This document shows positions 43,514 to 54,063 of a DNA stretch of 64,000 bases, one piece after another. The notes under the pieces were generated by a model. It had not been told where the DNA came from and ran no database searches. It saw nothing but the letters and a program-made list of their open reading frames with translations. The DNA is taken from the NCBI GenBank assembly GCA_019671005.1, contig CM033721.1:57784284-57848283 (forward strand). Direction: 5' to 3'. The stretch's first letter is position 1. Every line of letters starts with the position of its first letter. A program made the position numbers and the translations under genes. The stretch comes from Hibiscus mutabilis (taxonomy: Eukaryota > Streptophyta > Magnoliopsida > Malvales > Malvaceae).

Positions 43514-46288
43514 TGCGTATACCCCAAAACTTGACCTAAAATTATGATCCAAATTAGAAAGCTAAATAATTTGTTGGATCTATTATTAATGAAGTAATTG
43601 ATTAAGAGGGATCAAAATAGAAACATTAAAAATATGGATAACCATTTTGAGAATGGATTAAACCGAATAAAGGATTAATAAAAGAATTAAGGGCCAGTTT
43701 GAATGAGAATTAAAGACTAAGAGCTTAATTGGGACGTTAGAATTGTGAACATGCAAAACTTGGTAGGTTGCACGTAAAAGTAATTTAAAGCATGAGACCT
43801 AAACACATGTCAACAATTTATGTGAACATGTGTTTAGAAAAGGTGACTCACACTTTGGGGAGGAAAGATGACAACAAAGGTGTCATCTTCATCTTCCCTC
43901 AACCTATTATGAGGAGAGAAAATGGAAAAGAGAGAGAAGAGAGAAAGCTTGATGACATCCATGGAGTTCTTGAGAGATTAGGCCATGGTAGGACTAAATT
44001 GAGTTAGAATTCACATTGAGGAAGGTAAAATGCTTGATTCCTCACTTCAATTACATGTTTGAAACTTGAAATTGTGTGTGTTAGTAGCCAAATTGCTAAA
44101 GAGAATGTATATGGTTGCTGGAAATTTGAGAATAGGAAGTAGATTAAGGATTGTTTTACTAGTGAAAATGTTTAAGCATGCTAATTGAATGTAATGCCCT
44201 GATTTGATCATGTTGTTAGATGAATTGAGACTTGAATAGAGTAAATAGTTGGCTGGAAAATGAATGCATATAATTGAATTAGTTAAAACTAGGTAATAGA
44301 CTGCTCAAATGGTGAATTAGAAGAATGTAGTTGATCAAATAGATCAAATTGAACATAGCACTATAATTCCCTATTTTAAGCATATTTCTAGGTGAATTAG
44401 ACTGACCTAGACATGTAAGAACATGAAAATAAGTTGAATTGCCATGTTAGAACATTGTTTAGATGAGTTATGAATCTAGAAACTCAACCTAGTGTAATCT
44501 GCCCAGAATACTCTGTTCTGGACAGTAACTATGAAAAATCACCATAAATTGTATAAAAGGAATTTAAGGCTGGAATTTTTATGTACAACACCTTGACATG
44601 TCTAAATTCATTAGGACAAACACAAAACTAAATTCTGGATTGTAGAATGAATTGTAGAGAAGAAACACTAAGGACATTGCAAACTATCCAATGTTGTAAA
44701 TTACCTTGTCTTTAAGTTAAAAAATGTATTATTGTCAAAGAACTAAAATACAAGGCTTATATGGTTAGAAAGAAAATTAAGTTAGCTTTCCAACGGTGTA
44801 AACCAATTGAAATTCTGACGTACGGAATGAAAGTTATGCATGTTTAAGTGAACAAAGTACATGCTGCCTAGGAATAACAGTTTAGGTAATTGTACACTGT
44901 TTTGTGGCAGTTTGTAAACTGTTTTGTAAACAGTTTTGGGACATTGATTTCTTCCCTGTTTTACATGAATTAGAGTATAGATAAGTGTAGTTAGGTGTAG
45001 TAAAGAATGTATATGAACATGCTGCCAGATTTGTGTATGTTGCGTACTTGTAACATTGCCTTGATTGAATGATTATGTGAAATTGTTTTAACATGTATAT
45101 ACTTGTGTAATGTGTTAGAACCAGGAGTGAACTTGGCGGATGAGGAAAGGGAAGATTGGCTAAGCTAAACTTGCAAGTAAATAAAAACATGAAAGTTGAC
45201 TAGACAATCAATAAGAAAAATGAAAACAAAAGTGTGAATTCTGTTCTTGAGAGTGGCTATTCGATTAGTAGCATATATGTACTTCCATGATATACAACGT
45301 GTGATCCTGGTGTCTTGAATGCTATTCATTCGAATGCTTGCTTGATGCGTAAGATATTGTGTGCTAAATGCTTACTTGATGAATAAGATGGTTATGTGAA
45401 TACTTGCTTGTTTGTTCTCCATGGTCTAACATTTACTAACAAGATGTAGTTTATGAATTATAAGGCATTGCTTGATCCTTGTACCTTGATTGTGATCTAC
45501 TTGACTTGCTTGATGCCAAAGATGACATGTATTCGAAATGGCTTGCTTGAATTAGCATATGTTACTTGACTTGTGAAGTATGTATAATGTTTATACATGA
45601 TAAATTTCTTGAATTGAGTATACTAAGCTTGTATTTGAATGCTGGCTTGATAATACTCTATGATGTATGTGTCAATAGTACAAATTGAACCATGAAATAA
45701 AGACATTACTTGTTTCCTAAAGGCATATAATCGAATACTTGCTTGAATGACAAGATAAAAAGTGAATTGAGGAGCTAAGGCTCAACTAGCCTAAGGGCTA
45801 AGCATGATATTGCTATAACTTGCTTGAATGTGATTCTTGAACACAATTATCTTGACTTGAACATGAAAGCATAAAAACAAGAAACAACAATAAGCTTTAA
45901 AGTAAAATAAGAATTCTTGTGCCACAAGATATCTTCTAATGAAAGTTAAAGATTTAAAAGACTTAAGTTGCCTTAAATGAAAGTCCTTGGATACATTGGT
46001 ATGATGCTTGGTATTCTTGGGACTAAGGTCCATGAGCCACGGCTCGGGGGGACGCCTCATTACATGTAATATGTTATTGGCGACAGTAGGAGGTAACGGG
46101 GGAGTTGTACGGAGATTGGCGACAGTTTGTTGGATAGTGAGAAGTATAGGATTCTTGGACCTTTATAGTCAAACACGAACCAATTTCATTCATAACCAAT
46201 TGTGATCCAAGGCAAACATGTTTAAAGACATGAACCTTATTGAGAAATTAAATAAGAAATTCAAAAGATAATCTTGAATGTGTTACAT

Positions 46289-46375
46289 AATGTTTAAAGA
46301 AAACTCCTGGTGAGCATAATGTTTAAAGAAAGCTCTTGGTGAGCATAATGTCTAAAGAAAGCTCTTGGTGAGCAT
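46289..46375. repeat. 29-bp tandem repeat, three copies
   Basis: AATGTTTAAAGAAAACTCC-type units start at 46289, 46318 and 46347, the last two being nearly identical. Confidence 0.9.
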
Positions 46376-46529
46376 TACTTGAATTACTTGACATGAAATC
46401 TTGCTACTTGATATGCAAACTTGATTACTTGAACTACTTGTTACTTGATTTGATTACTTGAGCCATTTGCTACTTGACTTGATTTCTTGGGCTACTTGTT
46501 ACATGACTTGGATTGATTGGAAATATGAA

Positions 46530-47071
46530 CTGTTTTACATGTGTAAATGTATGGGTAAGTGTGCTGCCATGGTAAGTGATATTAAGTCTAAAACCAAACT
46601 GTTTTATGTGTGTAAACGTGTGAGTAAGTGTGCTGCCATGTTAAGTGATAATAAGTCTAAAACTGGACTGTTTTATGTGTGCAAATGTGTGAGTAAGTGT
46701 GCTGCCATGTTAATTGATATTAAGTCTAAAACCAGACTGTTTTATGTGTGTAAATGTGTGAGTAAGTGTGCTGCCATGTTAAGTGATATTAAGTCTAAAA
46801 CTGAACTATTTTATGTGTGTAAATGTATGAGTAAGTGTGCTACCATGTTAAGTGATATTAAGTCTAAGACCGGACTGTTTTACGTGTGTAAATGTGTGAG
46901 TAAGTGTGATGCCATGTTAAGTGATATTAAGTCTAAAACCGGATTGTTTTATGTGTGAGTAAGTATGCTGTCATGGTAAGTGATATTAAGTCTAAAACCA
47001 GACTATTTTATGTATATAAATGTATGAGTAAGTGTGTTGCCATGTTAAGTTATATTAAGTCTAGAAGTGGA
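46530..47071. repeat. 69-bp tandem repeat, eight copies
   Basis: Units start at 46530, 46599, 46668, 46737, 46806, 46875, 46944 and 47003. All are 69 bp except the seventh, which has lost 10 bp. Each contains GTGAGTAAGTGTGCTGCCATG and GATATTAAGTCTAAAAC or close variants. Because 69 is a multiple of three, a 166-codon frame (46458-46958) reads through six units as a 23-residue repeat (YVCKCVSKCAAMLSD). Confidence 0.95.
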
Positions 47072-48909
47072 CTATTTGCTAGGCTTATTGTCTTCATGAT
47101 TAAGTGAACAAGTTATAAACATATATGGACAATTTTGAACTCGTTATAAGCATACATGGACAAATTTAAATAAACTACAAGTCACCATGGATTGTTTTAC
47201 TTGTATTGGTGTACAAACATGTATAATAGACCACTATGAACCAAGGCCCGAAACTAAAGCAAGTAAATAAGAGTTAAATGAGACATAATACTTGATATGT
47301 AAACTTGAATATTTGAAATGCTTGACATGTAATGTTTGAATTGCTTGATAAATAATCTTGAATACAAGAATTGCTTGATAAGTAAGCTTGAACACTTGAA
47401 TTGATTGACATGTAATGCTTGATTTTTGACATGAAACTCATGAAATGGTAAATGCCTATACTTGAACCTTGTGGGGTATGATTTACTACTTGGAATGTCT
47501 CATGATTTTACTTGAATTAATGATCAATTGATTTAGACTTGAAAAGCTATTAACCTTATTAGGTCTACTTGATTAATTAAGACTTGATTCAGGAATTGGT
47601 TAAATCTTGATGCTACCTCACTAAGTACAAATTGTACTTATCACTCTCGTTTCCTTTCTTCCTAAACCCCAGGTTAAGAGTGCTTCAAGAAGACTATTTG
47701 ACCTTGAAGCCAAATTTCTTGAGCTTGAAGTAAGATACAAGAAAAAGCACAAGTATGAATCTACACTTGTTGTAGTACTCCTAGTAGTTGGTGGCACCTA
47801 GCTTGTATTTAGTTAACACTAGATCATGCATTTTGGATGTTTGAAAATATTGTATACTTATATGTTCTTGAAATGGATCTTCCATGTAATCGAACTTGGT
47901 TGCTAGAACTTGATATGTAAATACTACAATTTCCATGTATAAGAAAGGGTAATGCTGCGTATAGGTATAAATGTGAATGAAAATGCTTATGATCTAGCTT
48001 ACTTATGTTATTCGAATGTCTTGTGTGAAATATGGACATTTGATAGAATGTTACAAATGCTTACATGAACAAATGAACACCTGAATGAATGACATGAATC
48101 TTTGCTATCCATGTATACTAATCGAACACCTAAAGTGTTTACATGTCTTGTATAAGATATCTTAGTAGACCTTGCCTTGTTAATTTGGTATATGTATGCT
48201 ATTGTAAACATGTTCTAGTCTAAAAGTATAATTTGAATGCTAGGCCATTGTATACATTTTATCGTTAATCGTTATGAATTAGTCAAACTTCATGAAATGT
48301 TACATGCACTGATTTAAAGGAGAATGAAATGAAATGAATGCTTGCTTGTTGTCTATGTCATTCGAATTCAATGTGTATGTATATGTATGATAACATTGAA
48401 TGAAATGTAAAAATGGAAGTGGCTAATCGAATGATTGATAAATCTTTGTGCTTATAATTTTAAAATCATGCGAATTTAATAGTGAAGACTTGCTGAATGT
48501 TAGGATGACTTATAGTATGCATGAACTAGTATATATCCAAATGTGTAAGGAATGAACACGTTCTTGTCTAAGTATGATACATGAATACTATGTATGTTCA
48601 CATGTTTAAGTAATAAACATCCTTGATTATAGTTTAGAAGTGAAATACAAAGTGGTAACCTATAATGAAAAGAAATATGTCTATGCTTGCATAATTGAAA
48701 GTGAATGTTTATGATCCTTGAATATTCTTGAATGAAAGCATGCTTTTGGATATATGATTGATTGTAGACACCTAGGTTGCTTACTAGTCACTAAACTCAT
48801 CTATTAGGGATGAGTTTGAAAAATTTTAATTGGTTCTAATTTCCAGTGTACTCTGTAACGCTCCCGAGCCAGTTTACTACTAAACCGGGGTAAGGGGTAT
48901 TACAGTAAT

Positions 48910-49320
48910 CCCCTATCAAAGAGTGGAATTCATATATTGTCGCCTGAGTTGTGTCTCGGTTTTCATTGTCACCTGCTACTTCTTCACTTAAATCTACGTC
49001 CAAGTAGCAAAATTCATCTCCGAACCCCGTATGCGTCTCGATCATTTCATTAACATCGTTTCTATTGTCAATTCTTATTGTATTGTATGTCACTGGAAAC
49101 AAAGATGTCTGGAACTTATAGTAGAGAGCCTTTAGTGGTCTATTACGCCCGACAGGTACCAAACGTTTGAACTTCTTGACTAGCTCCTGGAAAAGAATGG
49201 CACGAATGAATTGATCTGAAAAAAATTCAAACTCAAAGTTTTCTGCGGTATCGTCTCCCATATACTTGCCATCGTGGTATACGATTGCTGAGATTGGTGC
49301 TGGGGCTATTGTAAATCGAT
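48910..49320 (-). pseudogene. MULE transposase, N-terminal part
   Basis: Minus-strand frame with ISAIVYHDGKYMGDDTA at the start and FKRLVPVGRNRPLKALYYK, NEMIETHTGFGDEF further on, running into the nested LTR at 48909. The frame stays open upstream of the first ATG (49261), so the true start may lie before it. Composition and position match the N-terminal region that precedes the DDE core in MULE transposases. Continuation is on the far side of LTR C, ending at 43513. The part that remains has no stop between 48910 and 49261. Confidence 0.7.
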
Positions 49321-51720
49321 GTTTGTGTGAGATTGAGAGAATTTGGGGTTGGGGTTTGTTGGTGAAATTTGAGGGTTTGTTTGGAAGTTGTGGAAAATGA
49401 GAAATAGATTAACGGGTAAGAGCTTAATGAGTTTAGAAACTTGCCATGTATATACGGTGAATTCCCTTAATGTAATCATCGTTAATCACATTCGTATTGG
49501 AAATGTAAACCTGCTGCGTTATTTCAATTCTGACAAAGAAATTTGCATGATGAGCCAAACTCGTCATGGCCATATGGCGAGTTCAGCCTAACTCGCCTTG
49601 CTTAGACCACGAGTTTTGTTTGTCATGTCATTTGCTCCTCAATTGGTATAACATACAAAGACACGATGGGTGTAACTTGAATTATATGTAAGGCGAATTT
49701 ATGTTAGAATGTTCAAATATAAATAACTGGTAACATGATATTTGATTGTTTAAAACCTCCATTTCAAAATTTTGTTACTTACGTTTATGAAAATGTATTT
49801 AAAATTTGGGTCATTTTATGTGTTAATGGCGCGTAGTTGCACGAGCAAAGTTTTCCTTACAACATTAACCAAGCAGGGGGAGATCAAGGTGTTCATGGGC
49901 AGCTAGTGTCGTACATGGAACATCCCAAACCACCCATCGTGCAGAATCCATGACAGCGGCATATCCCATGTTGGCTAACTCTGTGTAGCACCCTTTATAT
50001 CTCTCTATTTTTGTGTTTAGGCGATGGTATGTTAACAAAGACTTCGTAAAACGCATACCTCTTCGTAAATGACTTAAGGTTATTTCTAGGATCATTGTAT
50101 CTCTCCATTTTGTACGTATTATCACTGTATTAAATGTTTTACTCATTGCCAACTATGTGAATATAGTTCCATAGGGGTGTTTAGGCACATTTTACACCGC
50201 CTCTAGATGTTTTTTCGGATGAATATTTTACGTTAACATCAAGTACAACTATTTATCTGTACGAGCAAAGTTTTCCTTACAACATTAACCAAGTATAGGG
50301 AGATCATGGTGTAAATGGCTACCTAGTTTCTTACATGGAGCAGCCCAAAGCACCCATTGTGCAGAATCTGTGGCAGCGGCATATCCCATGTTGAGCAACT
50401 TTGTGCAGCAGCCATTGTATCTTTCCATTTTCTGGGTTTAGGCGGAGGTATATTAACAAAGACTTCGTAAAATGCATACCTCTTCGTAAATGACTTAAGG
50501 TCATTTCTATGATCATTGTATCTCTCCAGATGTTTTTCTAGACAAATTGTTTACGTTAACATCAACTACAAGTGTTTATCTATACGATTACGCGTTCGCC
50601 TTTCGGTCCAACATTCAAAAATCACTCCAAAACATGTTATAAAAACCCTACCAAGAGACCTATCATATGGGTGTTTAGGCGCATTTACGCTGCCTCTGAT
50701 GTTTTTTCGGATGAATTTTTTACGTTAACATTAACTACAAGTGTTTATCTATACGATTACGCGTCTGCCTTTTAGTCCAACATTCAAAAACCTCTCCGAA
50801 ACATGCGTTAAAAACCCTACCAAGAGACCTCTACAAAAATGCTGCTAAGATGTGAAATGACAGGAAAAACTCATCAGACTTGCACGGCGAGTTACCCTTA
50901 ACTCGCCATGCAAGTCCGGTGAGTTTTGCCCACCATTTCCATTTCCAGCATAAATATATCACTCCCAAACCAACACATTTGTTTCCATACCAAAACTTTC
51001 TTTCATTTTTTATACGAAACAAAGTTCACGCCACTACATCAATTACGTTGTACATTGTTCGAAATAATGCTGCTAGAGATCATAACGGAAACTTCAATTG
51101 CTGTCGTATTGTCTCATATTTCGAAGTTTTGCTTACAACATTACTTTTTTAAAAAACCGCGTGGTTCTACATTATTTGGGATGCAACCAAAATGCCACCG
51201 CTGGGCTTGTGGGCCATAATATTCTACCCATTTTTATTCCATGCATGACCCATATATGTCCATAATGACATATACGGGGTACTGCATGCCATATTCTATG
51301 TTGATTGACCCTATTTTTTCTCGAACAATCTTGTAGCAGCAAAAAACAATTGGGCAATCATTCATATCAATGAGTTGTGGTGGTGAATGAATCTGTTGTA
51401 TACTATAAAAAAATTACATGTACTCAAGCATATGTATTAAATTTCGGGGAGTAATCCATCAAAGAGTTGTCAATTTCTTTTTTGTATTCTAAATATTTTT
51501 TACTGTTGTAAATGTAGTAATTCGTTATTTTCGATCAATGGTAACACTCTACATACTTCGTTAAGTGAAAAAAAAGCATAACAGTTATTTGTAAACTAAA
51601 CTCAGAATTTTATTAATAAAAGAAAACATACATTGAGTCCAAAATTTATTAAAAGACAAATATCTAAAATTAATAAACATAACAAATTTTGTGAACTCAA
51701 CTCAAATAAACAATTAAACC
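49321..51720. other. MULE interior without a recognised gene
   Basis: Holds local duplications (49845-50835) and several AACTCGCC/GGCGAGTT pairs (49570-49610, 50885-50925) that echo the element termini. Minus-strand frames at 49865-50152 and 50331-50516 are two diverged copies of the same sequence (THRLN..., SLLTYHRLN and ANMGYAAVMDSARWVVWD), possibly an old captured exon, but I cannot name a family. Confidence 0.4.
49845..50530. repeat. Direct duplication, about 270 bp, two copies
   Basis: GCAAAGTTTTCCTTACAAC begins copies at about 49844 and 50265. CAGCGGCATATCCCATGTTG and ATACCTCTTCGTAAATGAC recur in both. A further pair of repeats, with ACGTTAACAT..ACTACAAGTG and CCTACCAAGAGACC, follows at about 50527-50680 and 50697-50832. 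Confidence 0.85.
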
Positions 51721-51729
51721 TCTCTAGAC

Positions 51730-53200
51730 TCTACCGACCTAGCTCCCATGTCAGATTCGGGTTCTAGATCATGTTCCTTGTCCTGGTCTTCTAGGATTTC
51801 AAACAAAGTAATATAAGCTTGATGTTAGGCATCGGTCGTCAACTTCGGTTTTCCATTTGCCACAAATCACTAACGATACTTAGAATTCAAGAAATCGAAA
51901 TCATAGGGAATGGGATCACGAGTCGGCAAACTGCTTGACCTGTCAAGCCACCGTACTATGTGTGACGAATATCTCTTTGGCCAATTCTCTTCGCTCTTAC
52001 CCCGTATGTCTACCTTTTCAAACTCATCCATATTGATCGGGTCTTCTGGCATAGGCTGGTGGTATTCGAACTACCTAAGAACCCGATTATTGTAAAACAT
52101 ATCAACAATCGCAAAATTTAGCAATGACATTATCGAACACCAATTTTTGACATCTTCGTAGGAATCGTTCGAAATCACATGGCGAATATCATCATTCTCA
52201 TCATATGGCATCCATCGGAACTGCAATAATACGTACATAACCAGAAAATTGGATCAAAATAAATACAAATTTTAAAATTTTGACCTAAATATAATTTTGC
52301 ATTACCTGGTCTTCGTAATGCATGTCAATCTTTGTTTTCACTGCGAGAATTAATTTTACCTTCAACGCTTTCTTTTTGAATTTTTGGGCTCATCTATATA
52401 ATATAAATACATAGATGGATCATGATTTTCGTAAATAAAATTTAAAATATTTATGGGAAATAACATTATTATCTTGAAGCTAGTGGGAATTCAAATAGAG
52501 GATCGAAAATAGAAGCCAGGAACGGAAACCTATACCAGGCCCATGATTGTATCAGCACTACACACCCACATATATCGGCGTGCATGAATATGTTGTTAAC
52601 ATCTGTCGGTGTCGCTGCCTTGCACAGCTCACGGTACAGGAAACCTAATATTGTAGATCCCCAACTGAATTTTCTTGCTACCCACGATGTCTCCAAAAAT
52701 GGAAGGTATTGCATGTGCTCGTGAGAACTCGATTTATCCGACATTAGCATACCACCGATAAGGAGCAATATATAGGTTTGAGCAGCAAACTCAATCTCTG
52801 CCACTGTGGAATTTCCATCCACTTGAAAATCACTCTTCAGCCATGTCATCAATAGCATGCGTCAGTAGTGTCTTTTCCAAATAGTTGTAGCAGTAATCAT
52901 AAACAAAATAATTATTCTGACCAACGATTGGACTGCCTAAAATTACGACACCGAGATGCATAGCAACATCTTCGGGGGTGATTATGCACTCCCCGCACAA
53001 CATGTGGAAGGTATGCGTCTTCGGTCTCCAACGCTTCACCAACCCATTAATCAACTGCGGCACGATTTCAAACTCGCGAATCTTTGACGCGTACATAAAA
53101 ATGGAATTCTCCAGAAATCCCATTATGTATTGGCTTGGCGGATCGCTCCATATCAAGCGAGACCGAAATTTTGAATCCTCTTTCTACAAACACAATATCT
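51730..53200 (-). pseudogene. Plant mobile domain (PMD, aminotransferase-like) gene within the MULE
   Basis: Minus-strand reading gives a nearly complete PMD: LINGLVKRWRPKTHTFHM, LCGECIITPEDVAMHLGV (52830-53156); after a frameshift near 52855, MTWLKSDF, AAQTYILLLIGGML, FSWGSTILGFLYRELC and IQSWAWYRFPFL (52469-52858); an intron with an acceptor-like TTGCAG near 52222; then FRWMPYDEN, NWCSIMSLLNFAIVDMF and NNRVLR; a stop at 52071-52073 where Gln is usual; and RGKSEENWPKRYSSHIVRW (51870-52052). PMD proteins include the Arabidopsis MAIN/MAIL proteins, which act in genome stability and silencing, and the domain is known from transposons. Its role within elements is unknown. The two disabling changes mean this copy cannot make the whole protein. 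Confidence 0.85.
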
Positions 53201-53736
53201 AAATTAAAATAGTACTTTATTGTTTAAAAATAATAAAGTAAAAGTTGCAAAAAAACCAAAAATTATCACCAACATTCTCATGTTTTTCGTGATGTGAGAA
53301 TCTTGAAGTCTTAACAATGCCATGTTTTTCCTCAACAGTTATGCTCAATTAAATGCCTAAAACATCACAAATCAATCAAATTTTAAAATATTTTTGATTA
53401 AAATATTAACAACACAATTTACTATTCGAAATAAAAAAGTAGGCATATATAAAAAAAGAATTCGGGTGAACAAAATAAATCATATTAAAAAAATTAAACG
53501 TACTCTAAAAATATAACAGACGTTACCTTAAACCTATTCAAATTATGTGTGATCTTGCTTCTTTCAATGTCGTCTGAGAAAATCTCACGGCTTGACAAAC
53601 TATTTTGCTTTGCTCGAACAAAAGAAGGTGGAAAACTTTTTGTGTGTTCTAAACCATTACCAAAACTATCTATTTATAAGATAAAAAAACCCTAATATGC
53701 AAAAACCCTAAAAAATCCTGTATTTTTTTCCCGTAA

Positions 53737-54002
53737 TGGCCGTTAAGCCAGAGGAAACTCGTCTTGTTCCTACGGCGAGTTCCGTTTAAGATTAGGTTAA
53801 TCTCATGATTAATGTTTAAACTGAGAATTAAAAAATAAAACTCACCATATGGTCAAGGCAACTTTGAATAAAAAAATAATTTTGGAACTCGTCGCACCAC
53901 CACGACGAGTTTACTGTAAGGGTCATACTTTTATGAATTTAGGATTCCGAGCGGTGCGTTGGACATATTAGGATCCTAAGAACCTAATTTTGCCCTTATG
54001 CC
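53737..54002 (-). repeat. Right terminal inverted repeat of the MULE
   Basis: Inverted copy of 40436-40703, ending CCCTTATGCC just before the CAAGTTATA duplication. The PMD gene start and the terminus are separated by about 500 bp of AT-rich sequence that would hold its promoter. Confidence 0.9.
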
Positions 54003-54063
54003 CAAGTTATATCCTAAAGATCACATCCCTTTTTTTTTTCTTTCTTGGAAGCAACTATTTTTA

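Larger units (their letters stand above)
43514..48904 (+). mobile_element. Gypsy-type solo LTR (LTR C), 5.4 kb, nested in the MULE transposase
   Basis: Begins TGCGTATACCCCAAAAC, comparable with the starts of LTRs 1 and 2, and ends GGGGTAAGGGGTATTACA. The MULE reading frame lies on both sides. Flanking 5-mers TCAAT and GTAAT agree at only 3 of 5 positions, so the duplication is weak. Landmarks shared with the other LTRs: AAG/GTAAAA donor-like site (44024/44025), GGAGCTAAGGCTC near 45768, CTACCTCACT plus a perfect 7-bp stem TAAGTAC/GTACTTA (47614-47640), and CTAAACCCCAGG (AG at 47671-47672). No gag or pol is inside. Its unusual length is due to low-complexity CTTGAA-rich sequence and tandem arrays. 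Confidence 0.75.
40436..54002 (-). mobile_element. Complete Mutator-like element (MULE) carrying a transposase and a PMD gene
   Basis: The element is bounded by long inverted termini and a perfect 9-bp duplication. It spans 13.6 kb, of which about 5.4 kb (43514-48904) is a nested gypsy-type LTR, leaving about 8.2 kb of MULE. Both recognisable genes lie on the minus strand: the transposase at 41037-43513 plus 48910-49320, and a plant-mobile-domain gene at 51730-53200. Both have stops or frameshifts, so the copy is dead but structurally complete. Confidence 0.9.

Noticed and set aside
41039..43527. Treating the minus-strand frames as separate genes
   Set aside because: Their motifs (DDE core, SWIM finger, CCHC knuckle) occur in the order of one MULE transposase broken by frameshifts.
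46458..46958. 166-codon cysteine-rich repeat protein as a real gene
   Set aside because: It is generated by a 69-bp tandem array within an LTR. The frame depends only on the period being a multiple of three. Kept as a finding, not as a CDS.
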